Below are positions 1-6,631 of a stretch of 32,333 bases of DNA, in pieces; the first letter of the stretch is position 1; every line of letters begins with the position of its first letter. Source of the DNA: Nitrososphaerota archaeon (lineage in GTDB: Archaea > Thermoproteota > Nitrososphaeria > Nitrososphaerales > UBA183); contig JAPCJR010000021.1 in NCBI GenBank assembly GCA_027886865.1, positions 1 through 32,333 on the forward strand. Direction: 5' to 3'. Under the pieces are notes generated by a model. It did no database searches. It saw only the letters and a program-made list of their open reading frames with translations, and was not told where the DNA came from. Both the position numbers and the translations under genes were made by a program.

Positions 1-34
1 GTCGTCGACTAGAACAATCAACGAGAGTTGGACG

Positions 35-78
35 TCCGATACCTTTATTATGGGGTCTCCAATATCGGATGCCCGATA
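35..78 (+). promoter_or_regulatory. Promoter and operator-like repeats of the LUD gene
   Basis: A TATA-like TTTATTA lies at 44-50, placing transcription start near position 73, about 10 nt before the TTG start at 83. CCGATA occurs at 36-41 and again at 73-78, and its reverse complement TATCGG lies at 63-68. The last two form a perfect 6-bp inverted repeat with a 4-nt spacer (63-78) over the predicted start site. This looks like a repressor site, but the regulator is unknown. Confidence 0.45.
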
Positions 79-82
79 GAAA

Positions 83-760
83 TTGTCAGTTAACATCCAG
101 AAGACGAATGAAAATGAGAAAGAAAAGACCGAGTTTGGCATCCCGATAGACTATAGTTTTTCCAAGCCGGCGACAGAGGAGCAGATTCAGAGAGCGGCTG
201 CGGCGCTCAAAGCTCGCAAGTTCAACGTCGAAGTCGTAGACACGCCAGCGGCAGCGCGGACCTACGTCAATTCGATACTCCCAAAGGGCAAGAACGTCTT
301 GACGCCGTCCAGCGAAACCGTACGGCTGTCAGGACTGGACGAGGACATCAACACCTCGGGCCAGTACAAGTCGGTCCGCAACGAAATCATGAAACTTGAC
401 CGCAGCACGCAGATGCACGAGATGAGGAAGCTCGGAGCGACGCCGGATGCGATAGTCGGCAGCGCCGCTGCGGTGACGGAGGACGGACGAATTCTGGTTG
501 GGTCGGCGAGCGGCAGTCAGATAGGCCCATATTCAGCGGGTGCAACCATGGTCGTACTGGTCGTGGGTTCGCAGAAGATAGTCCCTGACCTGGCGACAGG
601 GTTGAGACGACTCGAGGACTACAGCTACCCGAAGGAAGACATCAGGGCAAGGGCGAAGTACGGAATGGGGAGCTTCCTCGCCAAGACGCTGATAATCAGC
701 GGGGACTATCCCCCGGGACGCACGACCGTCGTCCTGATCCGTGAACCGATAGGCTACTAA
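83..760 (+). CDS. LUD-domain protein (LutC/YkgG-like)
   Basis: The 225-residue protein is a stand-alone LUD domain, the fold shared by LutC and the N-terminal part of LutB, which take part in lactate oxidation in bacteria. The recognisable part is the C-terminal half, with GSASGSQIGPYSAGATMVVL followed by VVGSQKIVPDLATGLRRLED, the usual LUD strand and the segment before the closing helices. No iron-sulfur Cys motif is present, as expected for a LutC-type protein. No lutA or lutB partner lies in the window, so a role in lactate use is not supported by context. The TTG at 83 is chosen because it follows a TATA-like box at 44-50; the next in-frame Met lies deep inside the domain. The gene converges on the gene ending at 798 over a palindromic hairpin. 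Confidence 0.8.
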   Translation: MSVNIQKTNENEKEKTEFGIPIDYSFSKPATEEQIQRAAAALKARKFNVEVVDTPAAARTYVNSILPKGKNVLTPSSETVRLSGLDEDINTSGQYKSVRNEIMKLDRSTQMHEMRKLGATPDAIVGSAAAVTEDGRILVGSASGSQIGPYSAGATMVVLVVGSQKIVPDLATGLRRLEDYSYPKEDIRARAKYGMGSFLAKTLIISGDYPPGRTTVVLIREPIGY

Positions 761-775
761 GACCGGCACAGGACC

Positions 776-790
776 GCCCCTACTAGGGGC
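776..790. terminator. Palindromic hairpin between convergent genes
   Basis: GCCCCTA and its exact reverse complement TAGGGGC flank a single C, giving a perfect 15-bp palindrome between the stop codon at 760 and the stop of the convergent gene at 798. Such a hairpin could end transcripts from both sides. There is no adjacent T-tract, so the function is inferred from position. Confidence 0.45.
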
Positions 791-797
791 ATCCGCG

Positions 798-1421
798 TCA
801 GACGGGCACGATGCCGCTCGACAGGATTATCGTCGAACCTATGAGCAGGAAGACGACGATCGATAGGCTCCTGATGTTCTTCGCCGACAGGAACCTGGCC
901 AGCCGGCTTCCCAGCGCTGTCTCGAGCGCGCTCGCGGCTACCAGCGCAACGACAGCCCCGGCAAAGACCAGAAGTGCCTCCCTGAACTGTGCGACGAACA
1001 CTATCGTGATCAGCTCCGTGGCGTCTCCTGCGAGGTCGAGAAGGATGAGAGTAGCGACTATCCCAACGAAGGCGTAGAGCTCCTTTCTCCCGAGGTTCTT
1101 CGCTAACCTCTCTTCTTTCTTCACAAGGTTCTCCTCGACCCGCAACCCTCGGAGATATTCCACGACCGCGTATGCCAGCATTATCACTCCTCCAGCGACC
1201 TTGACCCAGAGGATGGGCACGTATGCCACCAGTATCGAGCCGAACAGCACGATTATCGCGGACGTTATCGTGAAAGCTATGGCTCCCGCCGCGAACACGA
1301 CCAACGGCTTCATCTTGGTCCCCAGCGACAACAGAAGGAGCGCGTCCTTGTCTGTCAGTTCCGCGATAAATATGGTCCCGACAATGGTGAGAAAGGCCCC
1401 AGCGCTCCCCGCTATATCCAA
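798..1421 (-). CDS. GDT1/TMEM165 (UPF0016)-like membrane protein
   Basis: The 207-residue protein has about six hydrophobic segments in two halves separated by a charged central loop (around residues 90-115, VEENLVKKEERLAKNL). Each half carries an acidic patch resembling the ExGDKT signature of the UPF0016/GDT1/TMEM165 family of Ca2+/Mn2+-proton exchangers: AELTDKDAL near residues 20-28 and LDLAGDATELITI in the second half. Both depart from the consensus, since Gly is replaced by Thr in the first and the leading Glu by Asp in the second. The assignment is therefore family-like and the transported ion is open. The start is TTG at 1421; no in-frame ATG or GTG lies just upstream. It is divergent from the Lrp-type regulator at 1508, sharing an AT-rich promoter at 1465-1473, so that regulator may control it. 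Confidence 0.55.
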   Translation of the reverse strand: MDIAGSAGAFLTIVGTIFIAELTDKDALLLLSLGTKMKPLVVFAAGAIAFTITSAIIVLFGSILVAYVPILWVKVAGGVIMLAYAVVEYLRGLRVEENLVKKEERLAKNLGRKELYAFVGIVATLILLDLAGDATELITIVFVAQFREALLVFAGAVVALVAASALETALGSRLARFLSAKNIRSLSIVVFLLIGSTIILSSGIVPV

Positions 1422-1464
1422 AATCAGGTAGCCACCGGTAGTCGCCCCGAAAACTCGACAAAGA

Positions 1465-1473
1465 TTTAATTAT
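1465..1473. promoter_or_regulatory. Shared AT-rich element between divergent genes
   Basis: TTTAATTAT is the only clear TATA-like sequence between the start at 1421 on the minus strand and the start at 1508 on the plus strand. Read rightward it predicts a start near 1495; read leftward near 1443. Both transcripts would have short leaders. Confidence 0.45.
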
Positions 1474-1507
1474 TCTTGCTCATTTCAGACAAGCACATCG
1501 GATTAGT

Positions 1508-2047
1508 ATGACGCCGAGGGACAAGCGAGAAAGATATGGTAGTTCGCCTTTTACTGTGGACGCGCTCGACCTGAAAATCATGCAACTACTAGCGGAGGAC
1601 GGAAGTCTCAGTTACAAGCAGCTGGCCGGGAAGCTCGGAGTCGACAAGAGGACGGTGGCCAAGCACAGCGAGGAGCTGAAGAGCAATGGGGTGCTCAAGA
1701 TCACCGCCGATATCAACTGGCAGCTCATAGGGGTCGGAGCGACAGCCTTCGTCGGGACGATGACAGCCCTAGGAGATGAGGATGTAGCGAAGCTATACGA
1801 GTATATCCGGAGCGAACCCCGCGTCATCGAGGCCTACTCTACCCTTGGTTCGGACGAGTACTTCCTCACCGTCCTCGACACCGATATCCAGACACTCAGG
1901 GAAGAAGTCTTGAGGAAGCTCGAACCCCTCACGGCGGACCTGTCGACAGCAATCGTCTCCACGAGGATCAAGGCGAAGAACTATGCCGCCTTCCTGTCGT
2001 TCCTGGTCGCGCGGAAGGAGAGGCTGGAATCAAAGAAAGCAGACTGA
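1508..2047 (+). CDS. Lrp/AsnC-family transcriptional regulator
   Basis: The 179-residue protein begins with a charged tail, then a winged helix-turn-helix at about residues 19-70: ALDLKIMQLLAEDGSLSYKQ, followed by KLGVDKRTVAKHSEELKSNG, which is the typical Lrp/AsnC recognition helix. The C-terminal half resembles an RAM effector domain (residues about 80-160), including PRVIEAYSTLGSDEYFLTVL and a closing strand with STAIVSTRIK. Family members bind DNA as dimers or octamers and often respond to amino acids. Length is slightly above the usual 150 residues because of both tails. It starts at ATG 1508 and is transcribed away from the GDT1-like gene. The peptide and amino-acid genes at 17-32 kb are too distant to assign as targets from sequence. 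Confidence 0.88.
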   Translation: MTPRDKRERYGSSPFTVDALDLKIMQLLAEDGSLSYKQLAGKLGVDKRTVAKHSEELKSNGVLKITADINWQLIGVGATAFVGTMTALGDEDVAKLYEYIRSEPRVIEAYSTLGSDEYFLTVLDTDIQTLREEVLRKLEPLTADLSTAIVSTRIKAKNYAAFLSFLVARKERLESKKAD

Positions 2048-2092
2048 CCTTCGGATACCATCGAGACTACCGATCGTCGTCAATCCCGAGGG

Positions 2093-2099
2093 GTTTATA
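2093..2099 (+). promoter_or_regulatory. TATA box of the first dehydrogenase gene
   Basis: The sequence GTTTATA sits about 26 bp before position 2123. This favours the ATG at 2129 over the TTG at 2117 as the first start codon in the transcript. Confidence 0.5.
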
Positions 2100-2128
2100 C
2101 AGTAAGGACAATCCATTTGTCTTCTCCA

Positions 2129-2905
2129 ATGGAATCAAAGGTCGTCGTAATAACCGGAGCTAGCAGCGGGATAGGGGCGGCCCTCGCAAGAAACCTCGGA
2201 GCGAAGGGACATCGAGTCGTTCTCGCCGCGAGAAGAGAGGGGCTGCTGAAGCAGGTAGCGGCCGAATCGGGGACCGAGACTCTCACGGTCGTCACAGACG
2301 TCACGCGCAGAGCTGACATGGAGCATCTACTGGATGCCGCCATCGGGACGTTCGGCCACGTCGACGTATGGGTGAACAACGCAGGACGGGCCACCGGAAA
2401 GACCGTGATGGAGATCACCGACGACGAGTTCCAGAGCATCATCGACGTCGTTCTCAAGTCGACGCTCTACGGCATGCAGACGATCGTCCCCCATTTCCAG
2501 GAGAGAGGGCACGGACTGATCATCAACGTCTCGTCCACCCTCGGGAGGGTGCCATTTGTAACCTACCGGTCCGTCTATAGTGCCGCAAAGAGCGCCGTGA
2601 ACATATTGACGGCAAACCTGAGGATGGACCTCATGACGAAGTACCCTGGAATCCACGTCTCTCTCGTGCTTCCGGGAATCGTCGACACTGACTTTCACAG
2701 GGTCGCCCAGACTCCCATGAAGATGAAGGCAGGTGAACGGGTCGGGAACGCCGTTGTGCTCTCGGCGGACGAGGTGGCCGCCCAGATCGCCTCCCTCCTC
2801 GAGAAGCCAGTGCCAGAGTTGTACATACCGGCGGGGGCTGCCGAGTTCGCCAAGCAGTACTATCAGGACGTGGCAGCCTTCGAAGCGCGAATGGCCCAGC
2901 GCTGA
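2129..2905 (+). CDS. Short-chain dehydrogenase/reductase (SDR)
   Basis: The 258-residue classical SDR has the NAD(P)-binding TGASSGIG at residues 9-16 and the structural NNAG motif. It also has the catalytic Ser of VSSTLGR and the active-site YSAAK, with the usual Tyr-x-x-x-Lys spacing. The Arg-Arg after the second strand (LAARREGL) suggests NADP(H) preference. The substrate cannot be told from sequence. An upstream in-frame TTG at 2117 would add four residues; the ATG is preferred because of the TATA box position. The stop lies 4 bp from the stop of the convergent AIM24-family gene, so the two transcripts must overlap at their 3' ends. Confidence 0.9.
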   Translation: MESKVVVITGASSGIGAALARNLGAKGHRVVLAARREGLLKQVAAESGTETLTVVTDVTRRADMEHLLDAAIGTFGHVDVWVNNAGRATGKTVMEITDDEFQSIIDVVLKSTLYGMQTIVPHFQERGHGLIINVSSTLGRVPFVTYRSVYSAAKSAVNILTANLRMDLMTKYPGIHVSLVLPGIVDTDFHRVAQTPMKMKAGERVGNAVVLSADEVAAQIASLLEKPVPELYIPAGAAEFAKQYYQDVAAFEARMAQR

Positions 2906-2909
2906 GCGC

Positions 2910-3587
2910 CTAGTCGCCCGTCTGAAGGTGGAACGTCATGCTCTGAATGCCGAGCTTCCCTGGACCCGTGAAGCGGTTCAGAAAGAGACTCGTCCCTCCC
3001 ATGAATCCCGTCTTGAGCCCGAGACGGATGGTCTCCATCCTCACCTGAGAATCCTTGTACATGTAGGCGCCGGGTTCCACGTCGATTTGTTCGCCGGGAG
3101 CTAGCTCCCGCTCGAGGATGTTGCCGTAGCCGTGGAGCGCGACGAGTCCCGGTCCCTTGAAAGTATCGATGAAGATTCCAGTCCCTCCGAACATCAAGTT
3201 CGAGATCCCCTTGAGACGGTAGTAGCCGTACTCCACCGTGTTCGTCGCGAACAGAAACTGGTGCTCCCTGACGTCGAGCTGCTCTCCCGCCCCGAGCTCC
3301 GCCAGTATCAGCTGTCCGGGGCCGTCCCTAGAGAAGGCTATCCGGCCGTTTCCGCTCGCCTCGGTGACCACCACGGGCAGGCCAGCGAGTATGCGCTTCC
3401 CGAGCCCCTTGAGCGTCTTGGCAGTTATCTCGACCTGCGTGTCCCTCCATAGCAGTATGTGATGTTCGAAGAATATCGAACCCGCGGCCGCATTGAGGCT
3501 CACGGTGCAGACAGGCACGAGCTCTCCGCCGATCGTCATGTTGATTCCGGCGTAGGTCATGTCGTGCTTGGTCTCGATTAGCTTCAT
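2910..3587 (-). CDS. AIM24 family protein (TIGR00266/DUF124)
   Basis: The 225-residue protein is built of short beta strands rich in Gly, as in the AIM24/TIGR00266 family, whose members form a double-stranded beta-helix-like sandwich. Typical segments are PVVVTEASGNGRIAFSRDG, PGQLILAELGAGEQLDV and GGTGIFIDTFKGPGLVAL, followed by HGYGNILERELAPGEQIDVE. The biochemical role of prokaryotic members is not established; the yeast namesake is mitochondrial. ATG 3587 lies about 26 bp from the TATA-like CTTAATATC (3610-3618, minus strand), so the mRNA is probably leaderless. It is divergent from the TMEM175-like gene and convergent with the dehydrogenase at 2129. Confidence 0.88.
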   Translation of the reverse strand: MKLIETKHDMTYAGINMTIGGELVPVCTVSLNAAAGSIFFEHHILLWRDTQVEITAKTLKGLGKRILAGLPVVVTEASGNGRIAFSRDGPGQLILAELGAGEQLDVREHQFLFATNTVEYGYYRLKGISNLMFGGTGIFIDTFKGPGLVALHGYGNILERELAPGEQIDVEPGAYMYKDSQVRMETIRLGLKTGFMGGTSLFLNRFTGPGKLGIQSMTFHLQTGD

Positions 3588-3609
3588 GGTCGCCGAATCC
3601 CAGTACCCG

Positions 3610-3660
3610 ATATTAAGGGAACCTTTCGGGAGGCGGTCGGGCGGTTGTCTTGTTTATCAA
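3610..3660. promoter_or_regulatory. Divergent promoters for AIM24 and TMEM175-like genes
   Basis: On the minus strand CTTAATATC (3610-3618) lies about 26 bp from the AIM24 ATG at 3587. On the plus strand GTTTATC (3652-3658) lies about 30 bp before the TTG at 3685. The two TATA-like boxes are about 40 bp apart and point away from each other. Confidence 0.5.
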
Positions 3661-3684
3661 ACCCCCTGGCGATGGAGTCTCCAG

Positions 3685-4329
3685 TTGAGCACTGACGCTT
3701 CCATGGCCGGGCTGAGCAAGGCCAGGGTAGAGGCGCTCACGGACGGCATCTTCGCGACGGTGATGACCGTGCTCGTCCTGACGCTCAGCGTCCCCGTGAT
3801 CGCGGGCGGGTCCCTCAGCAACGTCCAACTCGGCCAGGACGTCGATGCTGCCGTTCAGGGGCTACTACCGGACATGCTGAGCTACGTCCTCAGCTTCCTG
3901 CTCCTCGCTGTGATGTGGATGAGCCACCACTACGTCTTCCACTATATCGCGAAGATCAATCGGCAGCTCCTCTGGCTCAACATAGTCTTCCTGCTTACGA
4001 TTGGTTTCATCCCCTTCTCGACCGCTCTCTTGGGCAGATACCCGCTCGTCCAGCTGTCCGTGATAATCTATGGTGCTAACGTGGCTGGCGTTGCCATCGC
4101 GATGCAGACGTTCCTACAATACGCGGTGCGCAGCAAGATGCTGATTGCAGAAGGAGACAGCAAGGCGCTCATGGGCCGGATAATCTTCCGCTGGAGGCTA
4201 GGCGTGATAATCTACTCCTCGGCGATATTGGTCTCGTTCGCAAGCACCGAGGTCAGCATAGCGATCTACGTCGTCGCCTTGTGTTACTACGTGATCTCGA
4301 GCAGTCTGCGGACCGGCCCGATCGGCTGA
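3685..4329 (+). CDS. TMEM175-like (DUF1211) membrane channel protein
   Basis: The 214-residue protein opens its first membrane helix with RVEALTDGIFATVMTVLVLT (residues 14-33). This corresponds to the RxxxFSDG signature of the TMEM175/DUF1211 family, here read as RxxxLTDG. About six hydrophobic helices follow, matching the single-domain prokaryotic channels that assemble as tetramers and conduct K+. The WMSHHYVFHYIAKINRQLLW segment between helices is also typical of the family. The frame stays open upstream to 3559, but that extension overlaps the AIM24 gene and looks noncoding. TTG 3685 fits the TATA box at 3652-3658; ATG 3703 is the alternative. Ion selectivity is not proven by sequence, and the F-to-L and S-to-T changes are notable. 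Confidence 0.8.
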   Translation: MSTDASMAGLSKARVEALTDGIFATVMTVLVLTLSVPVIAGGSLSNVQLGQDVDAAVQGLLPDMLSYVLSFLLLAVMWMSHHYVFHYIAKINRQLLWLNIVFLLTIGFIPFSTALLGRYPLVQLSVIIYGANVAGVAIAMQTFLQYAVRSKMLIAEGDSKALMGRIIFRWRLGVIIYSSAILVSFASTEVSIAIYVVALCYYVISSSLRTGPIG

Positions 4330-4416
4330 GGGGCCGTATCAGCCGCGCGGGCCTACGTGATTAGGGGAGCATCTTGCCCCAATCCGCTACAGATTATGGA
4401 ACGATTTCGGAATTTC

Positions 4417-4424
4417 TGTAAATA
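4417..4424 (+). promoter_or_regulatory. TATA box of the exported Gly/Pro-rich protein gene
   Basis: GTAAATAA is centred about 26 bp before position 4447. This makes the ATG at 4452 the first good start codon, although a TTG at 4446 is in the same frame. Confidence 0.45.
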
Positions 4425-4451
4425 ACCTGAAACAGGTCGAAAACGTTGAAA

Positions 4452-5093
4452 ATGATGACGAAGAAATTCAAGGCAGCGACACTCGCAGCTACGGCGGTGG
4501 CTCTGACGGCACTACTGCTGGTATATCCGGCCTTGGTGACGTCAGCGGCAGCGCAGACATCGACAAGCACGGCAACATCCACCACATCAACCGGATACGG
4601 TAACCCTGGAGGTCTAGGTGGCCAAGGACAGGGACCTCCCGGCTTCGGCGGTCCGGGGATGGGCGGCCCCCAAAGGCAGGGTGGCCCAGGTTTCGGACAG
4701 CAGCAGAGAGTCAACGTCACCGATGGGGAGACGTTTACTGTCACCAGCACCTCCGGGCACTACGTAGTTGTCGGCAGTACCACCGACAATGGAACCGCAT
4801 CCGGCACCATCACCTTCACCGTGACCGGCAGCCTCACCGCTGGAGACACTCTCTCCATCAGCGGGACGGTCGCGATCGCTGGTACGACATACACCATCTC
4901 ATCCGGATCCGCCGAGATGAGCCCATCAGCCACTGCAGTGTCTGGACAGGGCACGACGACCCCAACCGGCGACTTCCTCCTTCAGGGGTCCTCGCACGGC
5001 AGCTTCGTCGGCTCGAACGGCCAGGTGTCGCTCGACCTGAGCAACGGAACCACGGAGTACCTAGTCTTCCTCACCGGTGCGGTAACGAGCTAG
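4452..5093 (+). CDS. Exported Gly/Pro-rich protein of unknown function
   Basis: I do not recognise this family. The 213-residue product begins with a Sec signal peptide: a lysine-rich start, a hydrophobic stretch through VALTALLLVYPALVTSAAAQ, and a probable cleavage site near residue 34. A Thr/Ser-rich linker follows, then a low-complexity stretch of about 35 residues rich in Gly, Pro and Gln (residues about 48-85, such as GQGPPGFGGPGMGGPQRQGG). The rest is a Thr/Ser/Gly-rich beta-type domain with several potential N-glycosylation sites (NVT, NGT). There is no C-terminal membrane anchor, so it may be secreted or held in the cell envelope by its partners. A T-tract at 5113-5119 follows, and the gene appears to be a single unit. 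Confidence 0.75.
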   Translation: MMTKKFKAATLAATAVALTALLLVYPALVTSAAAQTSTSTATSTTSTGYGNPGGLGGQGQGPPGFGGPGMGGPQRQGGPGFGQQQRVNVTDGETFTVTSTSGHYVVVGSTTDNGTASGTITFTVTGSLTAGDTLSISGTVAIAGTTYTISSGSAEMSPSATAVSGQGTTTPTGDFLLQGSSHGSFVGSNGQVSLDLSNGTTEYLVFLTGAVTS

Positions 5094-5112
5094 ACAGCAG
5101 TACTCCCTCCTC

Positions 5113-5119
5113 TTTTTTT
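5113..5119 (+). terminator. T-tract terminator
   Basis: Seven consecutive T residues lie 20 bp after the stop codon at 5093. This is the usual form of an archaeal intrinsic terminator. Confidence 0.6.
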
Positions 5120-5160
5120 CTCCAAAGCAGCTTCAGTCGCGCTGAAAGTGGTCGACTGCC

Positions 5161-5382
5161 TCAGGCAGTCCTCGGCTTCCACTCATCGCAGACATACCAT
5201 GGATTGACGCGCGTGGAGTACTTCACGCAATAGGCGCGGCATCTGTTGTCGATCACGAACTTGCAATCAAGGCAGCTGGAGACCGGGTCGGGCTCGGCTT
5301 TCGTGCTCACCTTTCTGTAATTCGGGGGTCCTCCTGGCCGTCCACCCTCCGCCTCTCGCTCAGCCTCGGCCCGGGAAGTCAC
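5161..5382 (-). CDS. Small Cys-rich (metal-binding?) protein
   Basis: The 73-residue product ends in a compact Cys-rich segment, SCLDCKFVIDNRCRAYC followed by VKYSTRVNPWYVCDEWKPR. The spacing Cx2C, then C x3 C, then a final C resembles a small zinc- or iron-sulfur-binding module. The N-terminal half is charged and probably disordered. I do not recognise the family. The frame is open to a GTG at 5427 (88 residues). GTG 5382 is preferred because a TATA-like element on the minus strand (5404-5414) lies 26 bp upstream of it, giving a leaderless transcript. The neighbour at 5465 is divergent. Confidence 0.6.
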   Translation of the reverse strand: MTSRAEAEREAEGGRPGGPPNYRKVSTKAEPDPVSSCLDCKFVIDNRCRAYCVKYSTRVNPWYVCDEWKPRTA

Positions 5383-5435
5383 AGAATGCAAGCACGCCGG
5401 CCATAACAAATATCTTTCCTCGTCCACTGGTAGGT

Positions 5436-5443
5436 GTTAATTT
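5436..5443 (+). promoter_or_regulatory. TATA-like element before the DUF1294 gene
   Basis: GTTAATTT is centred about 26 bp before the ATG at 5465. This fits a leaderless transcript better than the GTG at 5462. Confidence 0.4.
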
Positions 5444-5464
5444 GCGTCCAGGGATTGCGTTGTG

Positions 5465-5761
5465 ATGTTCGTGCTCTCTCTTACCCAACAGGAATTGGGC
5501 CTGTGGTTTCTGGTTCTGGGATTGCTCGGGTTGGCAGCAATGGGTGCAGACAAGGGCATGGCGCGCCTCAACCGGGGCGACAGGATAAGCGAACGCTCGC
5601 TTTGGCTGATCGCCCTCGCCGGAGGGTTCTTGGGCATAATCCTCGGCGCGCTCCTCTTCCATCACAAGACCTCCAAGGGGGAGTTCTGGCCGCCAGTGCT
5701 CCTCGCCGTGGTCCTTTGGGTTGGGGCCGGAGCCCTCCTCTTTGGCTACCTCAGGCTCTGA
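5465..5761 (+). CDS. DUF1294 membrane protein
   Basis: The 98-residue protein matches the DUF1294 pattern. A first membrane helix is followed by GADKGMARLNRGDRISERSL (like the family's YxxDKxxAxxxxxRIPE), then a Gly-rich helix. The diagnostic HHKTSKGEFW (family form HKTxKxxF) comes next, and a last helix near the C terminus. Function of the family is unknown; in some bacteria the domain is fused to a cold-shock domain, which is absent here. GTG 5462 and ATG 5465 are adjacent in-frame starts. The stop lies 4 bp from the stop of the convergent dehydrogenase gene at 5766. Confidence 0.85.
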   Translation: MFVLSLTQQELGLWFLVLGLLGLAAMGADKGMARLNRGDRISERSLWLIALAGGFLGIILGALLFHHKTSKGEFWPPVLLAVVLWVGAGALLFGYLRL

Positions 5762-5765
5762 CACT

Positions 5766-6587
5766 TCAGGGGTCTTCGAGTTTTGCAATTTTCCCTTTGG
5801 AGGGTGGTGCGACCTGCCCCGGCACCTCAAAGACCGGCCCGATGGTGTATCCCCCGTCGATGACGATAGACTGTCCTGTAAGGAAACGCGACTCCTCTGA
5901 CGCCAGATAGAGGGCGAGCCCTGCCACGTCCTCCGGCAGTCCCATGTAACCGACCGGGATGTACGACGCCAGGTTCTTCGCGGCGGTGACCCCCAACGAC
6001 GCCTTAGACCGTATCATCCTCGACTCGACAGGTCCTGGTGCGAGCGCGTTCACCGTTATTCCGTCCCGCGCGACCTCGAGCGCCAGCGCCCGCGTCATTG
6101 CGTCGATTCCCCCCTTGTTCGCGCAGTAGTGCACCCTCCCTGGCCAGCCTATGGCCTTCCCCTCGATCGACGAGGTGAGCACTATCCTCCCGTACCTTTG
6201 TTTCTTCATCGTGGGGAGTACCGCCCGTACGAGCCTGAAGGTCCCGAAGAGGTCTGACTGCATTATCCTGTCCCATTCTTCGTCCGTAATGTCCTCGACC
6301 CTGGCCCATGACAGAGATCCTGCTACCGAGCACGCTATGTCCACCCGTCCATATCTCTCCACCGTAGCGGCGACGAACCTGTTCACGTCTTCGGTACTGG
6401 AGGTGTCCGCTTTGACGACGAGCACCTCCCCGCCGATGCTATCCACGTAACGTTCCAGTTCGGTGAGCGGACCTTTGTGCTGCGTCACTGCCAGTCTCGC
6501 CCCCTCCTGCGCGAAGCGCCTTGCTATCCCGTTGCCTATCCCGGCCGAGGCCCCGGTCACTATGGCGACCCTCCCCTGAAGTCTCAT
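5766..6587 (-). CDS. Short-chain dehydrogenase/reductase (SDR)
   Basis: The 273-residue classical SDR has TGASAGIG at residues 12-19. The normal NNAG is replaced by SVAG. The catalytic serine is in LTSSIEG and the active-site Tyr and Lys are in YCANK. It closes with the family-typical FLTGQSIVIDGGYTIGP. A tail of about 20 residues after this (EVPGQVAPPSKGKIAKLEDP) is longer than usual. The protein resembles FabG/glucose-dehydrogenase-like reductases; the substrate is unknown. ATG 6587 lies 26-30 bp from a minus-strand TATA-like AGCTATAAC (6610-6618). It therefore has its own promoter, although it follows the YhfX-like gene on the same strand by 44 bp. Confidence 0.9.
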   Translation of the reverse strand: MRLQGRVAIVTGASAGIGNGIARRFAQEGARLAVTQHKGPLTELERYVDSIGGEVLVVKADTSSTEDVNRFVAATVERYGRVDIACSVAGSLSWARVEDITDEEWDRIMQSDLFGTFRLVRAVLPTMKKQRYGRIVLTSSIEGKAIGWPGRVHYCANKGGIDAMTRALALEVARDGITVNALAPGPVESRMIRSKASLGVTAAKNLASYIPVGYMGLPEDVAGLALYLASEESRFLTGQSIVIDGGYTIGPVFEVPGQVAPPSKGKIAKLEDP

Positions 6588-6631
6588 GGACCGACGAGAC
6601 CTCGCTGAAGTTATAGCTTTTTGTCGGGCCG

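Noticed and set aside
757..1461. Long minus-strand open frame of 234 codons over the GDT1-like gene
   Set aside because: Its translation is Arg/Gly-rich without hydrophobic pattern or motif, while the overlapping frame on the same strand encodes a clear membrane protein.
3559..3684. N-terminal extension of the TMEM175-like frame
   Set aside because: It overlaps the start of the AIM24 gene on the other strand and reads as low-quality sequence; the promoter lies within it.
4600..4710. Low-complexity Gly/Pro block considered as a nucleotide repeat array or CRISPR-like element
   Set aside because: The repeats are imperfect and follow the reading frame, so they reflect protein composition.
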